Shown here one piece after another: positions 50,022 to 62,636 of a stretch of 64,000 nt of DNA. Numbering within the stretch: the first letter of the stretch is position 1; the number at the start of each line of letters is the position of its first letter. Location: the NCBI GenBank assembly GCA_963722495.1, contig CAVRND010000028.1, positions 124,001 through 188,000 of the forward strand, in the 5' to 3' direction. Source of the stretch: Hyphomicrobium_A sp963722495. Its GTDB lineage: Bacteria; Pseudomonadota; Alphaproteobacteria; Rhizobiales; Hyphomicrobiaceae. Both the position numbers and the translations under genes were made by a program. The notes beneath the pieces are model-generated. The model was not told the origin of the DNA. It worked only from the letters and a program-made list of their open reading frames with translations, and searched no databases.

Positions 50022-50055
50022 AAAAAACAAATGGGGCGGCCACAAGGGCCGCCCC
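50022..50055 (-). terminator. Rho-independent terminator of the 50079 porin gene
   Basis: On the minus strand a perfect 9-bp stem (GGGGCGGCC and its complement around a 5-base loop) is followed by ATTTGTTTTTTG. It starts about 23 bases after the stop codon. Confidence 0.85.
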
Positions 50056-50078
50056 TACGCGATCCAATTGCGCGCCAG

Positions 50079-50903
50079 CTAGTTCACGAAGAACCGTAAG
50101 CCGGCGCGAATCTGGTGCTCACCGAGGCCACCGATGGCGACCGTCGAAGGCAATCCGTCGACTGCCATGCTCACCTCGGTGCCGCCGATGTAGAGGAAGC
50201 GATAGCCGAAGTCGATGGAGGTGAACGTCGATATGTCGTAGTTGATGCCGACCATGGCGGCGCCCGCGAACTTGACCTGCGTCGTCTCGCCGTTGGCCGT
50301 GAAGCTACCCAACGCATCCGTACCCTCGGCGTTGCGCGTGAGCTGATTGACAGCGAAGCCGACGCCGCCGCCGACGTACGGCGTCCAAGGCGTGCCGGTG
50401 CGGATGTCGTAGTAGGCGTTGGCGAGCAGGATGGTCGACATGAACTTGGTCTTGTCGACCACTGTGAGCGTGCCTCCGCCGTACGGCTGCGAGCCGTCGA
50501 ATGTCGCCGACATGATCGAATGGAGGTCGACCGTCAGGTCGGTGCGGAAGTATGGACCCCAGACGTAGCCGACGCCAACGCCGCCGGTGAACGAGGGCAG
50601 GAAGCTGTCGCCGAGCCATGCTTGGCTAAGTCCGACGGTGCCGGCGCCGAAAGGTGTGCCGGTCGTCGAGACGGATGGCTGCGCACCGAAGCCGGCGGCG
50701 AAGTCGGCGCGGAAGTACCAATCGGCTTCCTCGACCGGAACGGGGATCGGCGCGGGGACCGGCGTGCGCACGCCCGAGGGATTGATGCCGTTGGAATAGT
50801 AGGGGTCGCCGTCGGCGAGCGCGGGCGACACGATGGCGCCGATCAAGCTGCCGCCGAGCGCGAGGGCGAGCGAAATTCTAGTGATTGCACGGTTCATCTG
50901 CAT
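50079..50903 (-). CDS. Outer-membrane beta-barrel protein
   Basis: A 274-residue protein from ATG 50903 (CGAGGATCG upstream) with a signal peptide ending SPALADG. The mature part has a Pro-rich leader (PVPAPIPVPVEE) and an eight-stranded Omp_b-brl-type barrel with WYFRADFAAGFG, GVGVGYVWGPYFRTDLT, TPYVGGGVGFAVN and the C-terminal strand HQIRAGLRFFVN ending in an aromatic-X pattern. Paralogous in type to the gene at 51122. Likely a structural or small-solute outer-membrane protein. Confidence 0.85.
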   Translation of the reverse strand: MQMNRAITRISLALALGGSLIGAIVSPALADGDPYYSNGINPSGVRTPVPAPIPVPVEEADWYFRADFAAGFGAQPSVSTTGTPFGAGTVGLSQAWLGDSFLPSFTGGVGVGYVWGPYFRTDLTVDLHSIMSATFDGSQPYGGGTLTVVDKTKFMSTILLANAYYDIRTGTPWTPYVGGGVGFAVNQLTRNAEGTDALGSFTANGETTQVKFAGAAMVGINYDISTFTSIDFGYRFLYIGGTEVSMAVDGLPSTVAIGGLGEHQIRAGLRFFVN

Positions 50904-51062
50904 CGATCCTCGATTGACGGCTAGGCAGGCCTTCAGCCTCACCCGACGTCCTAACTCTGCTCTCAAGGCCTGACTGCCCGACGGGGCGGCGGCCTCACGC
51001 GTAAGCAAACTAGGAAATCGAACTGGGACTTCGGGCGGCCGCAATCGACGCTGGGCCGTGAC

Positions 51063-51086
51063 GCCGGGCCCGCGAACGGGCCCGGC
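51063..51086 (-). terminator. Strong hairpin after the 51122 porin gene
   Basis: A perfect 10-bp stem, GCCGGGCCCG with its inverse around loop CGAA, 36 bases beyond the stop at 51122. No T-run follows, so termination is plausible but not certain. Confidence 0.55.
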
Positions 51087-51121
51087 AAGCTTCGTGATGG
51101 CGCCGGATGGGCGCCGGCCGG

Positions 51122-51949
51122 TTACTTCACCGGCTGGTAGACGACGGCTTCGCGCTGCAGCTTGTAGCGGTAGCCGATCATCACGTCGTTCGAGGTGATG
51201 TCGCGAGCGAAGACGCCGCTGATCGAGGAGGCGCCGTCGAACGTCGTGACCACGCCGCTCTGCGCATTGCCGAGATCGGCATAGCGGTAGGAGAGGTCGA
51301 TGACCGACTGCGACGTCACGTCGAAGCTGACGCCGGCGTAGAAGGCGTAGGCGAAGTTCGTGTTGGTCTTGGTGGCACCGTAGCCGACGCTGTCGCTGCG
51401 GATTGTTGACGTCCTTCATGCCGTCGACGGTGAGCGGACGCAAAGCCGATGCCGGCGCCGATGTAGGGCGTGAAGCCGCACCAGTTGCCCATGTCGATGT
51501 AGGCGTTGGCGAGACCGAGCCAGCTGCGGATGTCAGCCTGGTATTCGTTCGTGCCGGCCGGAACGATGCCGATACCGGGTATAGAATCCTGGCCGACGAA
51601 GAGCGCGTCGCCGCGGTATTCACCGGTGAGGTCGAAGCGCAGCCAGTGGCGGGCCTGCCAGCCGACGCCGAGACCGAACAGCGGGCTCGACTTGATGTCC
51701 TTGTGGTGCACGTTGAAATTGCTGGCGTCGAAGCCTTCCGTCCAGATGCTGCCGACATCCGGATTGGCCTGGCCGATGTAGCCCTTGAAATAAATGCCGC
51801 GATCGCTCGGAGGCGGCGGAGGAACATCGTAGCCGCCCTTGAGGCCGCCGTCGTAGATATCAGCCGCCATAACGGGCGCGCACAAGGCAAGCACGAGAGC
51901 CGACCCGAGCGCCGCGCCTAGCAGATAGGAACCTGCGATTGGTATTCAT
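51122..51949 (-). CDS. Outer-membrane beta-barrel protein (two frameshifts)
   Basis: About 275 residues. The start ATG 51949 (MNTNRRFLSA) leads into the signal peptide ALVLALCAPVMAADIYDG after one frame change near 51900. The barrel shows GIYFKGYIGQANPDVGS, WQARHWLRFDLTGEYRGDA, and GFTPYIGAGIGFA. A second break near 51415 moves the rest (VIDLSYRYADLGNAQS and the end VMIGYRYKLQREAVVYQPVK) to another frame. Same type as the downstream gene at 50079, probably an old tandem duplication. Confidence 0.8.
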
Positions 51950-52186
51950 GGAACTTCCCCTTCGTCATCGTCATTCCGCCTGACAAGGCGGCGCTGGTGG
52001 CGAACGCGCGACGTGCTCAGCTCGTGACTATGGGGATGAAGGCTTAAAGAGCGCTTAATCGATGTTCAGAAATGACACACCCACGAGCGGCGCCAAGCGT
52101 AAACGAAGTCTTAAGCGGCGCGCAGCCGGCTGCGCGAGCGGAGGTCGCTCGCGGCTCGACTCCTGGTGATTCGTGTTAGGGCCGCG

Positions 52187-53542
<1,356 letters not shown>

Positions 53543-53753
53543 GGAAATCCCCTTGGCTCGTTTCTGCAGGCTCGGCTTACCGTTTCGCGAATTAGATTGC
53601 ATAAGCTACCCCGGGCGCTCCCTGCTTGCGAGCATGGTAAACGCGGGGTGCGAGCCTTTTTACGGCCGCGATCCCCGGAACCACCAATTCGTGTTCCGCG
53701 CACGTTACACGCCGCACCCTAAAAAACCGGAACCGCGCCGGGGCCCAGGCAAA

Positions 53754-54839
53754 TCAGGCCAGGGCCCTGTCGGTGCCATGCAGCGCGGCGCCCCATACGT
53801 TGAGCGCCTGACGGGTGGCGGCAACGTCGTGGGCCCGGATGATCTGCATGCCCTGCGCGACACCGGCGAGCGCCGCCGCAATGGAGCCCGGCAGCCGGTC
53901 GCGCGGGTTGGGCGCGTCGGAGATATGGTCGATCAGCTTCTTGCGCGAGGCGCCGAGCAGCACCGGCACGCCGAGGGCGTGATAGAGCGACAGTGACGCC
54001 ATCACGGCGACGTTGTGGTGCAGGTGCTTGCCGAAGCCGATGCCCGGATCGGCGACGATCTTCGCCCGCGGTATGCCGGCCGCCTCGCAAGCGGCGATGC
54101 GCTGCTCGAGATAGTCGAACACGTCGAGGGCGACGTCGGAGTACTGCGGGTTGTCGTTCATGGTCCGCGGGTCGCCCTGCGCATGCATCAGGATGACGGG
54201 CAATCCGCTCTCGGCGGCGACGCGCAGCGACTCCGCTTCATGCGTCAGCGCCGAGACGTCGTTGAGGATGTCGGCGCCGGCGGCTGCGGCCTGGCGCATA
54301 ACCTCGGCCTTGCGCGTATCGATGGAGATCAGCGCTTCGGTGCGCGCGCGCAAACCTTCGATGACGGGGATGACGCGAGCCAGCTCCTGCTCGGCGGGCA
54401 CGTAGTCGGCGCCCGGGCGGGTGGACTCGCCACCAATGTCGAGGATGTCGGCGCCTTCCTCGGCCAGCTTCAGGCCGTGCGCGATGGCGGCTTGTGTCGA
54501 GGCATGCATGCCGCCGTCCGAGAAGCTGTCCGGCGTAACGTTGACGATGCCCATGATGCGCGGACGGTCGAGCGCCAAGCCGCCGAGGCGCACGCGCGGC
54601 GCGGTGATCGCTTCCAGGTCCTGCGCGGCGTGCAACGTCCCGCGACCCCAGTCGCGCTCAATGGCGTCGCCAAGCGAGACGATGCGGCGGTCAACGCGCG
54701 CGCCTTGCCGCGTGGCGATCTCGATGGCGGTAAAGCGCAACGGCTGCCCGGCGAGCGGCAGACCGCTCCAGGCATCCTCAGCCGCGTCGGCGGGCGCAGG
54801 AAAAAAGCCGATCGGCCGCACGTACGTCGAGCGCTGCAT
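53754..54839 (-). CDS. folP: Dihydropteroate synthase
   Basis: Joins p-aminobenzoate to dihydropterin pyrophosphate in folate synthesis. The TIM-barrel part begins near residue 92 (IMGIVNVTPDSFSDGG), with DIGGESTRPGADYVP, NDVSALTHE, VILMHAQGDPRTM, DPGIGFGKHLHHN and the Lys in LLGASRKKLID. About 90 residues precede it, including GFFPAPADAAEDAWSGLPLAGQ, an N-terminal extension known in alphaproteobacterial homologues. It lies between ftsH and glmM. Confidence 0.95.
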   Translation of the reverse strand: MQRSTYVRPIGFFPAPADAAEDAWSGLPLAGQPLRFTAIEIATRQGARVDRRIVSLGDAIERDWGRGTLHAAQDLEAITAPRVRLGGLALDRPRIMGIVNVTPDSFSDGGMHASTQAAIAHGLKLAEEGADILDIGGESTRPGADYVPAEQELARVIPVIEGLRARTEALISIDTRKAEVMRQAAAAGADILNDVSALTHEAESLRVAAESGLPVILMHAQGDPRTMNDNPQYSDVALDVFDYLEQRIAACEAAGIPRAKIVADPGIGFGKHLHHNVAVMASLSLYHALGVPVLLGASRKKLIDHISDAPNPRDRLPGSIAAALAGVAQGMQIIRAHDVAATRQALNVWGAALHGTDRALA

Positions 54840-54861
54840 TGTTGCGGGATCCCAAAGCGAA

Positions 54862-54889
54862 GCGGCCGCGAGGTTGCCCCCGCGGCCGC
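54862..54889 (-). terminator. Hairpin after ftsH
   Basis: GCGGCCGCG at 54862-54870 and CGCGGCCGC at 54881-54889 form a perfect 9-bp stem in the folP-ftsH gap, 40 bases after the ftsH stop. The following bases on the minus strand (TTCGCTTTGGG) are a weak T-tract. Confidence 0.5.
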
Positions 54890-54928
54890 ATCTAGAGCAA
54901 TTGCGCGCCCCTGGTAAAGGGGTGCGGA

Positions 54929-56854
<1,926 letters not shown>

Positions 56855-57065
56855 TTCGTTCCCTGTAGAGCACGAAAACGGCTCGGGCCGACCCTCACCC
56901 CGGTTTCTCCCGGGCGCCGCTCGAAGCTCGGCGTTAACATAGGAGCGGGGCTCCGCATTGCCAAGTTACACGGCCTTCGCTCCCCAGAAGCTTAACGGGA
57001 CCAAAGGTTGCGCGCGAGCCGCCGCACAGTCGCACTAAAGCCTGCTGGCGCCTCTGTTTTCGGCT

Positions 57066-58422
57066 CTAGCTGAGGAATTCGGCCGAATAGAGCCGTTGCG
57101 CCGTCCCCCAAGCGGGGGATACGCCCGGCAGCGCCGCGAAATACGGCACGATGATTAACTCGGATCCTCGCCAAAACGCCGGCAGGGTGGCGGCGGCTTT
57201 GGCGGGAAGATCGCGCGGCACGTCGAGTTGCTGGCGCAGCTGCGCGAAGGCGTCCAGCCCGAGCGCGCGTACATCGGGGATGCCACTTGCCTCGACGGAG
57301 GTGCGCACCCGAAATCGCCGGTCCCACACTTCGGTGGCGCCGGGCGGCAGAGGAAACGTGGGCAACGGCATGCGGCCGAGCTCACGGAAGATACGCACGA
57401 AGCTGCCGTGTCTAGAGACGGCGGCACCACCCAGCGTCGCCCCCTCGAAGTCGCCATCCGCTAACCGGTCGGCAAGCGCCTCGAGTTGCACGAGCCGCAG
57501 CGGCTCGGCCTGTCCGCCGTAAGACGTGATGAGACGCGCGAGGAGACGCAGCCGCAACTCCTCCGGCGCGGCAAGCCAGGCGGCGTGATCGAAGCTGGCG
57601 AAGGCGCCGCCGTGCAGATCGAGGGACGTAACTTCTTGGAGAGTGCGTACACCGGCATCGAGCGCCGCTTGCGCCCGCGCGAGACGCCGAGCGCTGAGCG
57701 CGATCTTGTCGTTGGTGAGCCCGACCCCGGCGAAGGCAGTCCGTGCTTTGCGCAGCCGCACCCGCTCGAAGCGATCGGCGTCGTTGCTGGGATCTTCGAG
57801 CCACTTGAGCTTTGCCTCGCGCAAGGTTGCGCGCAGGCGTGCGCCGGACACACCGAGCAGGGGACGCAGCAGCACGCATCTGCTCGTCAAGCGCGCGCTG
57901 CTCCGACATGGCCGTGAGGCCATCGAGGCCGCTGCCGCGCGCCAGGCGCATGAGCAGCGTCTCCGCCTGATCGTCCTCGGTGTGTGCTGTGACGATCGCC
58001 ACCGGACCCGACGCGGCGCAGCTGCGGGCGTGAACGGCGAGCAATCGGTAGCGTGCCTCACGCGCGGCATCCTGGATGCCGTTCGACGGCTTGTCGCCGA
58101 TCCAGGTCAGCGTTTCGTGCTCGAGCCCGAGCGCGCGCGCTTCGCTGCCCACCCAGTCTGCTTCGTCGCGCGAGGTCGCGCGCAAAGCGTGGTCGACGGT
58201 GGCGACGAGGAGCTTCGTGGGAGGCTCGTGCTGCCGCGCCCAGCGCGAAGCCAGATGCATCAGAGCGACGCTGTCGGCACCGCCCGATACGGCAAGGACG
58301 GCGATAGGGAAACTTGCAAGGGGAGCGAAAAGCGCGCCGATCTCTTCGTCCCGGACCGGTTCAGCGGCGTCTTCGGGACAGGGGCTGCGCGAGGCAGAAG
58401 AACTCAGATCAGGTGCAGCCAA
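57066..58422 (-). CDS. tilS: tRNA(Ile)-lysidine synthetase (one frameshift)
   Basis: Makes lysidine at the wobble base of tRNA-Ile(CAU), essential in most bacteria. The PP-loop is AVSGGADSVALM, followed by LVATVDHALR and TAHTEDDQAETLLMRLARGSGLDGL. The frame fails near 57870; the conserved LLRPLLGVSGARLRATL and WLEDPSNDADRFERVRLR continue in another frame to the stop at 57066. Corrected length about 450. Its start overlaps the cpoB stop by 14 bases. Because the gene is essential, the break is probably a sequence error. Confidence 0.92.
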
Positions 58423-59509
58423 TTCTCTGGCGCTCCGACTTGGCGCGCATTTTCACGTTCTCGGGGGCGTTGGGAAACCGCGTCGACAGCTCGCCGAACG
58501 ACGAGCAGGCGGCGTCCTTCTGGCCCAAGCGGTCGAGCGACATGGCGAGCTTCAGCAGGCTGTCGGCGGCGCGCGCATTGCCTGCGTAGTTCTGATAGCC
58601 CTTGAGGAACGAGCTGGCGGCGGCCTTGTACTCGCCACGCACGAAGTGCGCCTCGCCGAGCCAGTACTGCGCGTTGCCGGCCAGCGAATCCTGCGGGTAG
58701 CGGGATAGGAAGTCCTCGAACGAGCTCTGCGCGGCGCCGTAATCGCGCTGCATCAGGTAGCCGTACGCCGTCTCGTAAAGCTGCTTGGCGTTGCCGGCGT
58801 CGGCGCCGTTGGGGGCCGTCGCGGCGCCGAATGCTGGCGGCAGGGCCGCCATGTCGGTGCCGGTACCACCCTCGACGCCGGGCGCTTCTGGCGCGGTCGG
58901 CGCGGGCGATCCTGCGCTCGGGGCCTGCGGATCGGTTTCAATCAGACCGCCGATCGCATCGCCGCTGTTGCCGGCCGTAACGGTTGTCGAGCCGAAGCGG
59001 CCAGCGTCCGGAGCGGATGCGGCCGCCCCGCCGGCGGTGGCATCCGCCGTGTCGGTCGGCGGCAAGCCCGGCAACGGCGCACCCCGCGGGCTACCGGCGT
59101 CGGAGCGCCGCGGCTGCCCCCCAAGTGCGCGCACCTGATCGGTCAATTGCTGGATCTGCGCCGAGAGGGCACGCAACTGGGTTTCGAGACCGTCGATGCG
59201 GACGCTGTCGGCGCCACCACCGCCGCCGGCTGCAACGGCGGATCCGCCGCCACCACCACCACCACCTCGGGCCAGCGATTCAAGCGTGCCGACCACGACC
59301 TGCATGTCGACAAGCTGCTCTTCGAGCTGCTCGACGCGCTGCTTTAGGCCGGAGTCGGGATTGGCCGGCGGCGCGGCAGCCTTCGCCTTGGGCTGCGCCT
59401 GAGGCGCCGTTTGGGCAAGTTGCACGGGCTCTGCGACGACCACCGACGCGAGCAGACCCACGAGGCAGGCGCCGCTGAAAACGGAAACGAGGAGGCGATG
59501 CGTGAGCAA
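58409..59509 (-). CDS. cpoB: Tol-Pal system protein CpoB (YbgF)
   Basis: A 366-residue periplasmic protein coordinating outer-membrane constriction with peptidoglycan synthesis. A signal peptide is followed by a coiled-coil (LKQRVEQLEEQLVDMQVVVG and LETQLRALSAQIQQLTDQVR) used for trimerisation, split by two poly-Gly runs near residues 83-100, a Pro/Ala/Gly linker, and three C-terminal TPRs (YETAYGYLMQRDYGAAQSSF, YWLGEAHFVRGEYKAAASSF, LLKLAMSLDRLGQKDAACSS). Longer than E. coli CpoB because of the linker. Start ATG 59509. Confidence 0.93.
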   Translation of the reverse strand: MLTHRLLVSVFSGACLVGLLASVVVAEPVQLAQTAPQAQPKAKAAAPPANPDSGLKQRVEQLEEQLVDMQVVVGTLESLARGGGGGGGGSAVAAGGGGGADSVRIDGLETQLRALSAQIQQLTDQVRALGGQPRRSDAGSPRGAPLPGLPPTDTADATAGGAAASAPDAGRFGSTTVTAGNSGDAIGGLIETDPQAPSAGSPAPTAPEAPGVEGGTGTDMAALPPAFGAATAPNGADAGNAKQLYETAYGYLMQRDYGAAQSSFEDFLSRYPQDSLAGNAQYWLGEAHFVRGEYKAAASSFLKGYQNYAGNARAADSLLKLAMSLDRLGQKDAACSSFGELSTRFPNAPENVKMRAKSERQRIGCT

Positions 59510-59658
59510 TGGACTACCTAAGCTCTGAAGCTTGCCGGTCTTGTAAGTGGCTCAATGCGGGCGCCGCGAAGCGGGCCGAACGTGCCGCCACGGCGCGCCG
59601 GGCAACCGCGGTATTCAAGACGTTTCGGTCCCCTAGGCATCATTTCAGGCACTTCTTG

Positions 59659-60686
59659 TCAACGCGTCACGCCCGCAGGCTGAACGCCCCCGGGCACTTC
59701 GACGGCGCGCATCACGGTGGCCGAAGGTACCGCCAGCGCCGCCGATGCGCCACGCGAGGAGCCGCTACCGACCAACCCGAGGCGATCGCGTGTGCCGGTG
59801 GCAAAGACGAGCGTCACGGCGCGCCGGTTCTGCGCGCGGCAGTCCGTATCGGCACAGGTGGCGACGGGGATCGAACGGCCGAGCGGCACGACCGCCAAGC
59901 GGCTCGGCTGGATGCCCTCCTGAATGAGGCGCTCGCGCACCGCCTCGGCGCGCTGCTCGGACAGGACGACGTTCTCCTGCTCGGTGCCCGGCTCGTCGGC
60001 ATGGCCCTCGATAGCAGCCTCGAACTCGTGCCAGCGCATCAGCCACTTCGCCTGCGCCGCGAGGGCGTTTCGAGCGCGGCTGCCGAGCTCGGCGCTCCCC
60101 GGTGAAAAGAATACCCGGTCGCCGGCCTCGATGCGGAGTTTCGATTGGATGGACGCATTGCGGCGCAGCTCCTGATCCCACCCCTTGCTGCGGGCGGGCT
60201 GCACGTCCGGCAAGACGTTCATGTCGGAGATCGCCGGCGCGCTGATCGAGCCGGTGGTTTCGGGGGCGCTACAGCAAGCGCGGGGCGCGTGTCGCCGTCG
60301 GTGTCGAGAGCGTTGGCGTCCGCGGGCGAATGATCGTGGTGATAGAGTTCGCCAAGCTGCCGGCGCGCGTCGTTTGCGGCAGCGCTCGACGGATAGCGGG
60401 CAACGAGCTGCTCGAAGGTATCACGCGCGAAGTCGCGGTGGCCCGCCTGCAGCTTCTCGATGCCGTCGAGGTACAGCTCCTCGGCACGTTGTTCGCCGCT
60501 GTAACCCGAAGGCGAGGAATAGCCGGCGGTCGATCCCGAGGTCGACGGTTCGGCGTTGGCGAAGCGGGAGTATTCGCCGGCATAGGCAATAAGGGCGCAA
60601 ACCGCGATGAGCGCGTAGCGTCCCGCGTTCGAGCGAAGCTCGGCTCCGCCGAGACGCACGCCCGATCCACGCTGGGGCCACAACAT
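59659..60686 (-). CDS. TPR-OmpA family protein in the tol-pal cluster (one frameshift)
   Basis: About 342 residues. ATG 60686 (GAGGATTT upstream) starts a signal anchor (YALIAVCALIAYAGEYS), followed by a tetratricopeptide-type segment (AEELYLDGIEKLQAGHRDFARD, FEQLVARYPSSAAANDARRQ). Near 60265 the frame changes; the continuation PETTGSISAPAISD leads to an OmpA-C domain (DRVFFSPGSAELGSRARNAL, IEGHADEPGTEQENVVLSEQRAEAV, NRRAVTLVF) that binds peptidoglycan. It looks like a Pal relative joined to a CpoB-like TPR part, and lies exactly between pal and cpoB. Confidence 0.8.
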
Positions 60687-60911
60687 TGAAATCCTCGTGA
60701 GCAAGCCGCTGAAAACGTTGCGATGAATGACGGGCGTTTGCGGCCAAACTTTGCTGTGTTGCGCAACGGCCGGCGCGGCTGTGGACGTGGGGCACGAACG
60801 CAACAGCATTCAATTCGCCCCTGGTTTCACACCCTCTCATCGCCCGTGCCATTGTTGGACCTGGCCCAGAACCTAGCTCAGCCTCGTTCTGCGACAGCAG
60901 CTCCGACCTGG

Positions 60912-60941
60912 AATCAAAAATCCCGGGGAGGGCCCCGGGAT
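60912..60941 (-). terminator. Rho-independent terminator of pal
   Basis: On the minus strand ATCCCGGGG (60941 to 60933) pairs with CCCCGGGAT (60928 to 60920) and TTTTTGATTC follows. It starts 39 bases after the pal stop codon. Confidence 0.92.
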
Positions 60942-60979
60942 TTCGTATGTCGTCGATTTGTTCGGTGAGAACGGCCGGA

Positions 60980-61489
60980 CTAGTTGCCGGCGGTACGCGA
61001 GTTGAGCACCGTCTGCGCGCGACGGTTCTGCGACCAGCACGAGATGTCGTTGCAGACGGCGACCGGGCGCTCCTTGCCGTACGAGATGGTACGGATGCGC
61101 GAGCCGTTGATGCCGTTCTGAGCCAGGAAGTTGCGCACCGTGGTGGCACGGCGGGCACCCAGCGCGATGTTGTATTCGCGCGTGCCGCGCTCGTCGGCGT
61201 GACCCTCGATGGTGATCGTGTACTGCGGATACTGCTGCAGCCACTGCGATTGCTTCTGTAGGATGGTGGAGGCTTCCGGCGTCAGGTCGGTGCTGTCGGT
61301 CGTGAAGTAAACGATGTCGCCGACGTTGACGGCAAAGTCGCGATGCGTACCGGGCGTCACCGAGCCGTCGCGGCCCGTGAGTTGAGAGCTCGGCGCGTTT
61401 TCGTTGTTGGCGCAGGCGGCGGCCAGGGCACCCACGAGCAGGACGGCGAACAAGCGCGTTGCGCGGGCGAACCCAGTTGTCGTGGCCAT
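60980..61489 (-). CDS. pal: Peptidoglycan-associated lipoprotein Pal
   Basis: A 169-residue outer-membrane lipoprotein. The lipobox is LAAAC; after a short Ser/Pro linker the OmpA-C domain has VYFTTDSTDLTPEA, IEGHADERGTREYNIALGARRA and NRRAQTVL, with the diaminopimelate-binding Asp and Arg. ATG 61489 is chosen because AAGGA lies 6 bases before it; ATG 61495 abuts that site. It is the Tol-Pal anchor and is followed by its own terminator. Confidence 0.95.
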   Translation of the reverse strand: MATTTGFARATRLFAVLLVGALAAACANNENAPSSQLTGRDGSVTPGTHRDFAVNVGDIVYFTTDSTDLTPEASTILQKQSQWLQQYPQYTITIEGHADERGTREYNIALGARRATTVRNFLAQNGINGSRIRTISYGKERPVAVCNDISCWSQNRRAQTVLNSRTAGN

Positions 61490-61797
61490 GAACATTCCTT
61501 TCGTCACGCTTCACTCAACCTCTGAGCGCCGTGACAGTTCCAGATCGAGCGAGCAGTAGCCGACCGCTTGTACGAAAATGTGGCCGACACTCCATTGAAG
61601 ACGACACCTTCCCCCGATTCGTAAGGCAAGACACCGCGGCCAAAACATTAACCCGTGGGAAGATTGTGCGCGCGGCGACCAATGGACCCGGTGTGTTGCG
61701 CGTACGCCTCGACGGGGTGGCGTTGCCGCAATAAGCGGCAGCTTAGGCCAACGTCGGCGCACCATCCGATCGGAGACCAATCCGATCGGCGGACCCC

Positions 61798-61845
61798 AAA
61801 AAAATCAAGACCGAGGTGAGCGCCCTGCAGCGCTTACCTCGGCCT
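61798..61845 (-). terminator. Rho-independent terminator of the mini-lipoprotein genes
   Basis: On the minus strand CCGAGGTAAGCGC pairs with GCGCTCACCTCGG (13 bp, one G-T or mismatch pair, 6-base loop), followed by TCTTGATTTTTTTGGGG. It lies 52 bases beyond the last of the three lipoprotein genes. Confidence 0.92.
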
Positions 61846-61896
61846 TGAAATTCGGACTCCCTAGCTAAAGCCAAGGAGCAGACACCTTTCGGCGAC

Positions 61897-62022
61897 TTAC
61901 CGAGCCGGCTGAGTCGCCGCCGGAACGTCGGCGCCGAGCTTCAGCGGAGCTGGCTCCTCGCGGCGGCAAGCGCCGAGAGCGACAGCAGCGGCAACGGCCG
62001 CGATAAGGATGGCCCCCTTCAT
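61897..62022 (-). CDS. Mini-lipoprotein 3 of tandem triplet
   Basis: A 41-residue lipoprotein precursor. ATG 62022 lies 9 bases after AGGAG. The signal part MKGAILIAAVAAAVALGAC ends in the lipobox LGAC, leaving a mature peptide of 22 residues, CRREEPAPLKLGADVPAATQ plus AR. It shares CRREEPAPLKLGA with the two genes upstream and lies last before the shared terminator. Too short for standard gene callers. Location, by analogy with lipobox rules (no Asp at +2), is the outer membrane. Function unknown. Confidence 0.85.
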   Translation of the reverse strand: MKGAILIAAVAAAVALGACRREEPAPLKLGADVPAATQPAR

Positions 62023-62067
62023 CTTCATCATCTCCTAAAAGGTTGTCCTAACTCGAAAAGCGATAGC

Positions 62068-62187
62068 TTAGCGAGCAGCTTCAGTGGTCATGTTGGCGCC
62101 GAGCTTCAGCGGAGCGGGCTCTTCACGACGGCAAGCGCCAAGAGCAACAGCAGCGACGACGACGGCGAGTACGATTGCACTCTTCAT
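62068..62187 (-). CDS. Mini-lipoprotein 2 of tandem triplet
   Basis: A 39-residue lipoprotein precursor from ATG 62187, with AGGAG 8 bases upstream. Signal sequence MKSAIVLAVVVVAAVALGAC with lipobox LGAC; the mature 20-residue peptide is CRREEPAPLKLGANMTTEAA, then R. It is the middle gene of the triplet, 41 bases after the first gene's stop and 45 bases before the third gene's start. The tail differs most from its sisters (MTTEAA instead of PAATQ). Function unknown. Confidence 0.85.
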   Translation of the reverse strand: MKSAIVLAVVVAAVALGACRREEPAPLKLGANMTTEAAR

Positions 62188-62228
62188 AGCATTTTCTCCT
62201 AATGTTGTCCTGGCCTTGCCGCCAGCTC

Positions 62229-62363
62229 TTAGCGAGCGGACTGCGTGGCGGCAGGCATATCAGCGCCCAGCTTCAGCGGCGCCGGCTCTTCACGACGGCA
62301 CGCGCTCAGCGCAACGGCCGCAACCACTGCTGACAAAACGATCAGCCCCTTAAAACCCTGCAT
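62229..62363 (-). CDS. Mini-lipoprotein 1 of tandem triplet
   Basis: A 44-residue lipoprotein precursor from ATG 62363, with AGGAG 8 bases upstream. The signal part (MQGFKGLILVLSAVVAAVAL) ends in lipobox LSAC; the mature part begins CRREEPAPLKLGADMPAATQ and ends SAR. First gene of the triplet, about 270 bases after tolB on the same strand. All three share the same signal-to-mature junction and ribosome-site layout, clear evidence of tandem duplication and of translation. Confidence 0.85.
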   Translation of the reverse strand: MQGFKGLIVLSAVVAAVALSACRREEPAPLKLGADMPAATQSAR

Positions 62364-62636
62364 GGTCTCATCTCCTGATGCTTCATCGGCACTAGCCACA
62401 TATTGGGGTACCGGCGCGGCTCGTCTTGATCAAGAACAGAGGCAGTTATCCCTCAGTTTTCCAAGCCTGTAGATGCGAAAATGCAACGCCGATCTTGCTC
62501 TTCCCCAACACCTGTCCCGCACCGCCTCGTTTCGCCGGAATAGATTGAATTTACGCGGTAAACCCGCCTCTCCGGCACCGAGGCGCTTAGGCATCATAAA
62601 GACCAGAACCGGGTTAACGCCAGGTTAATAGTTGTA

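Noticed and set aside
59215..59270. GCC-type microsatellite (poly-Gly codons) in cpoB as a phase-variation tract
   Set aside because: The repeats are codon-mixed and the frame is intact; more likely a flexible linker.
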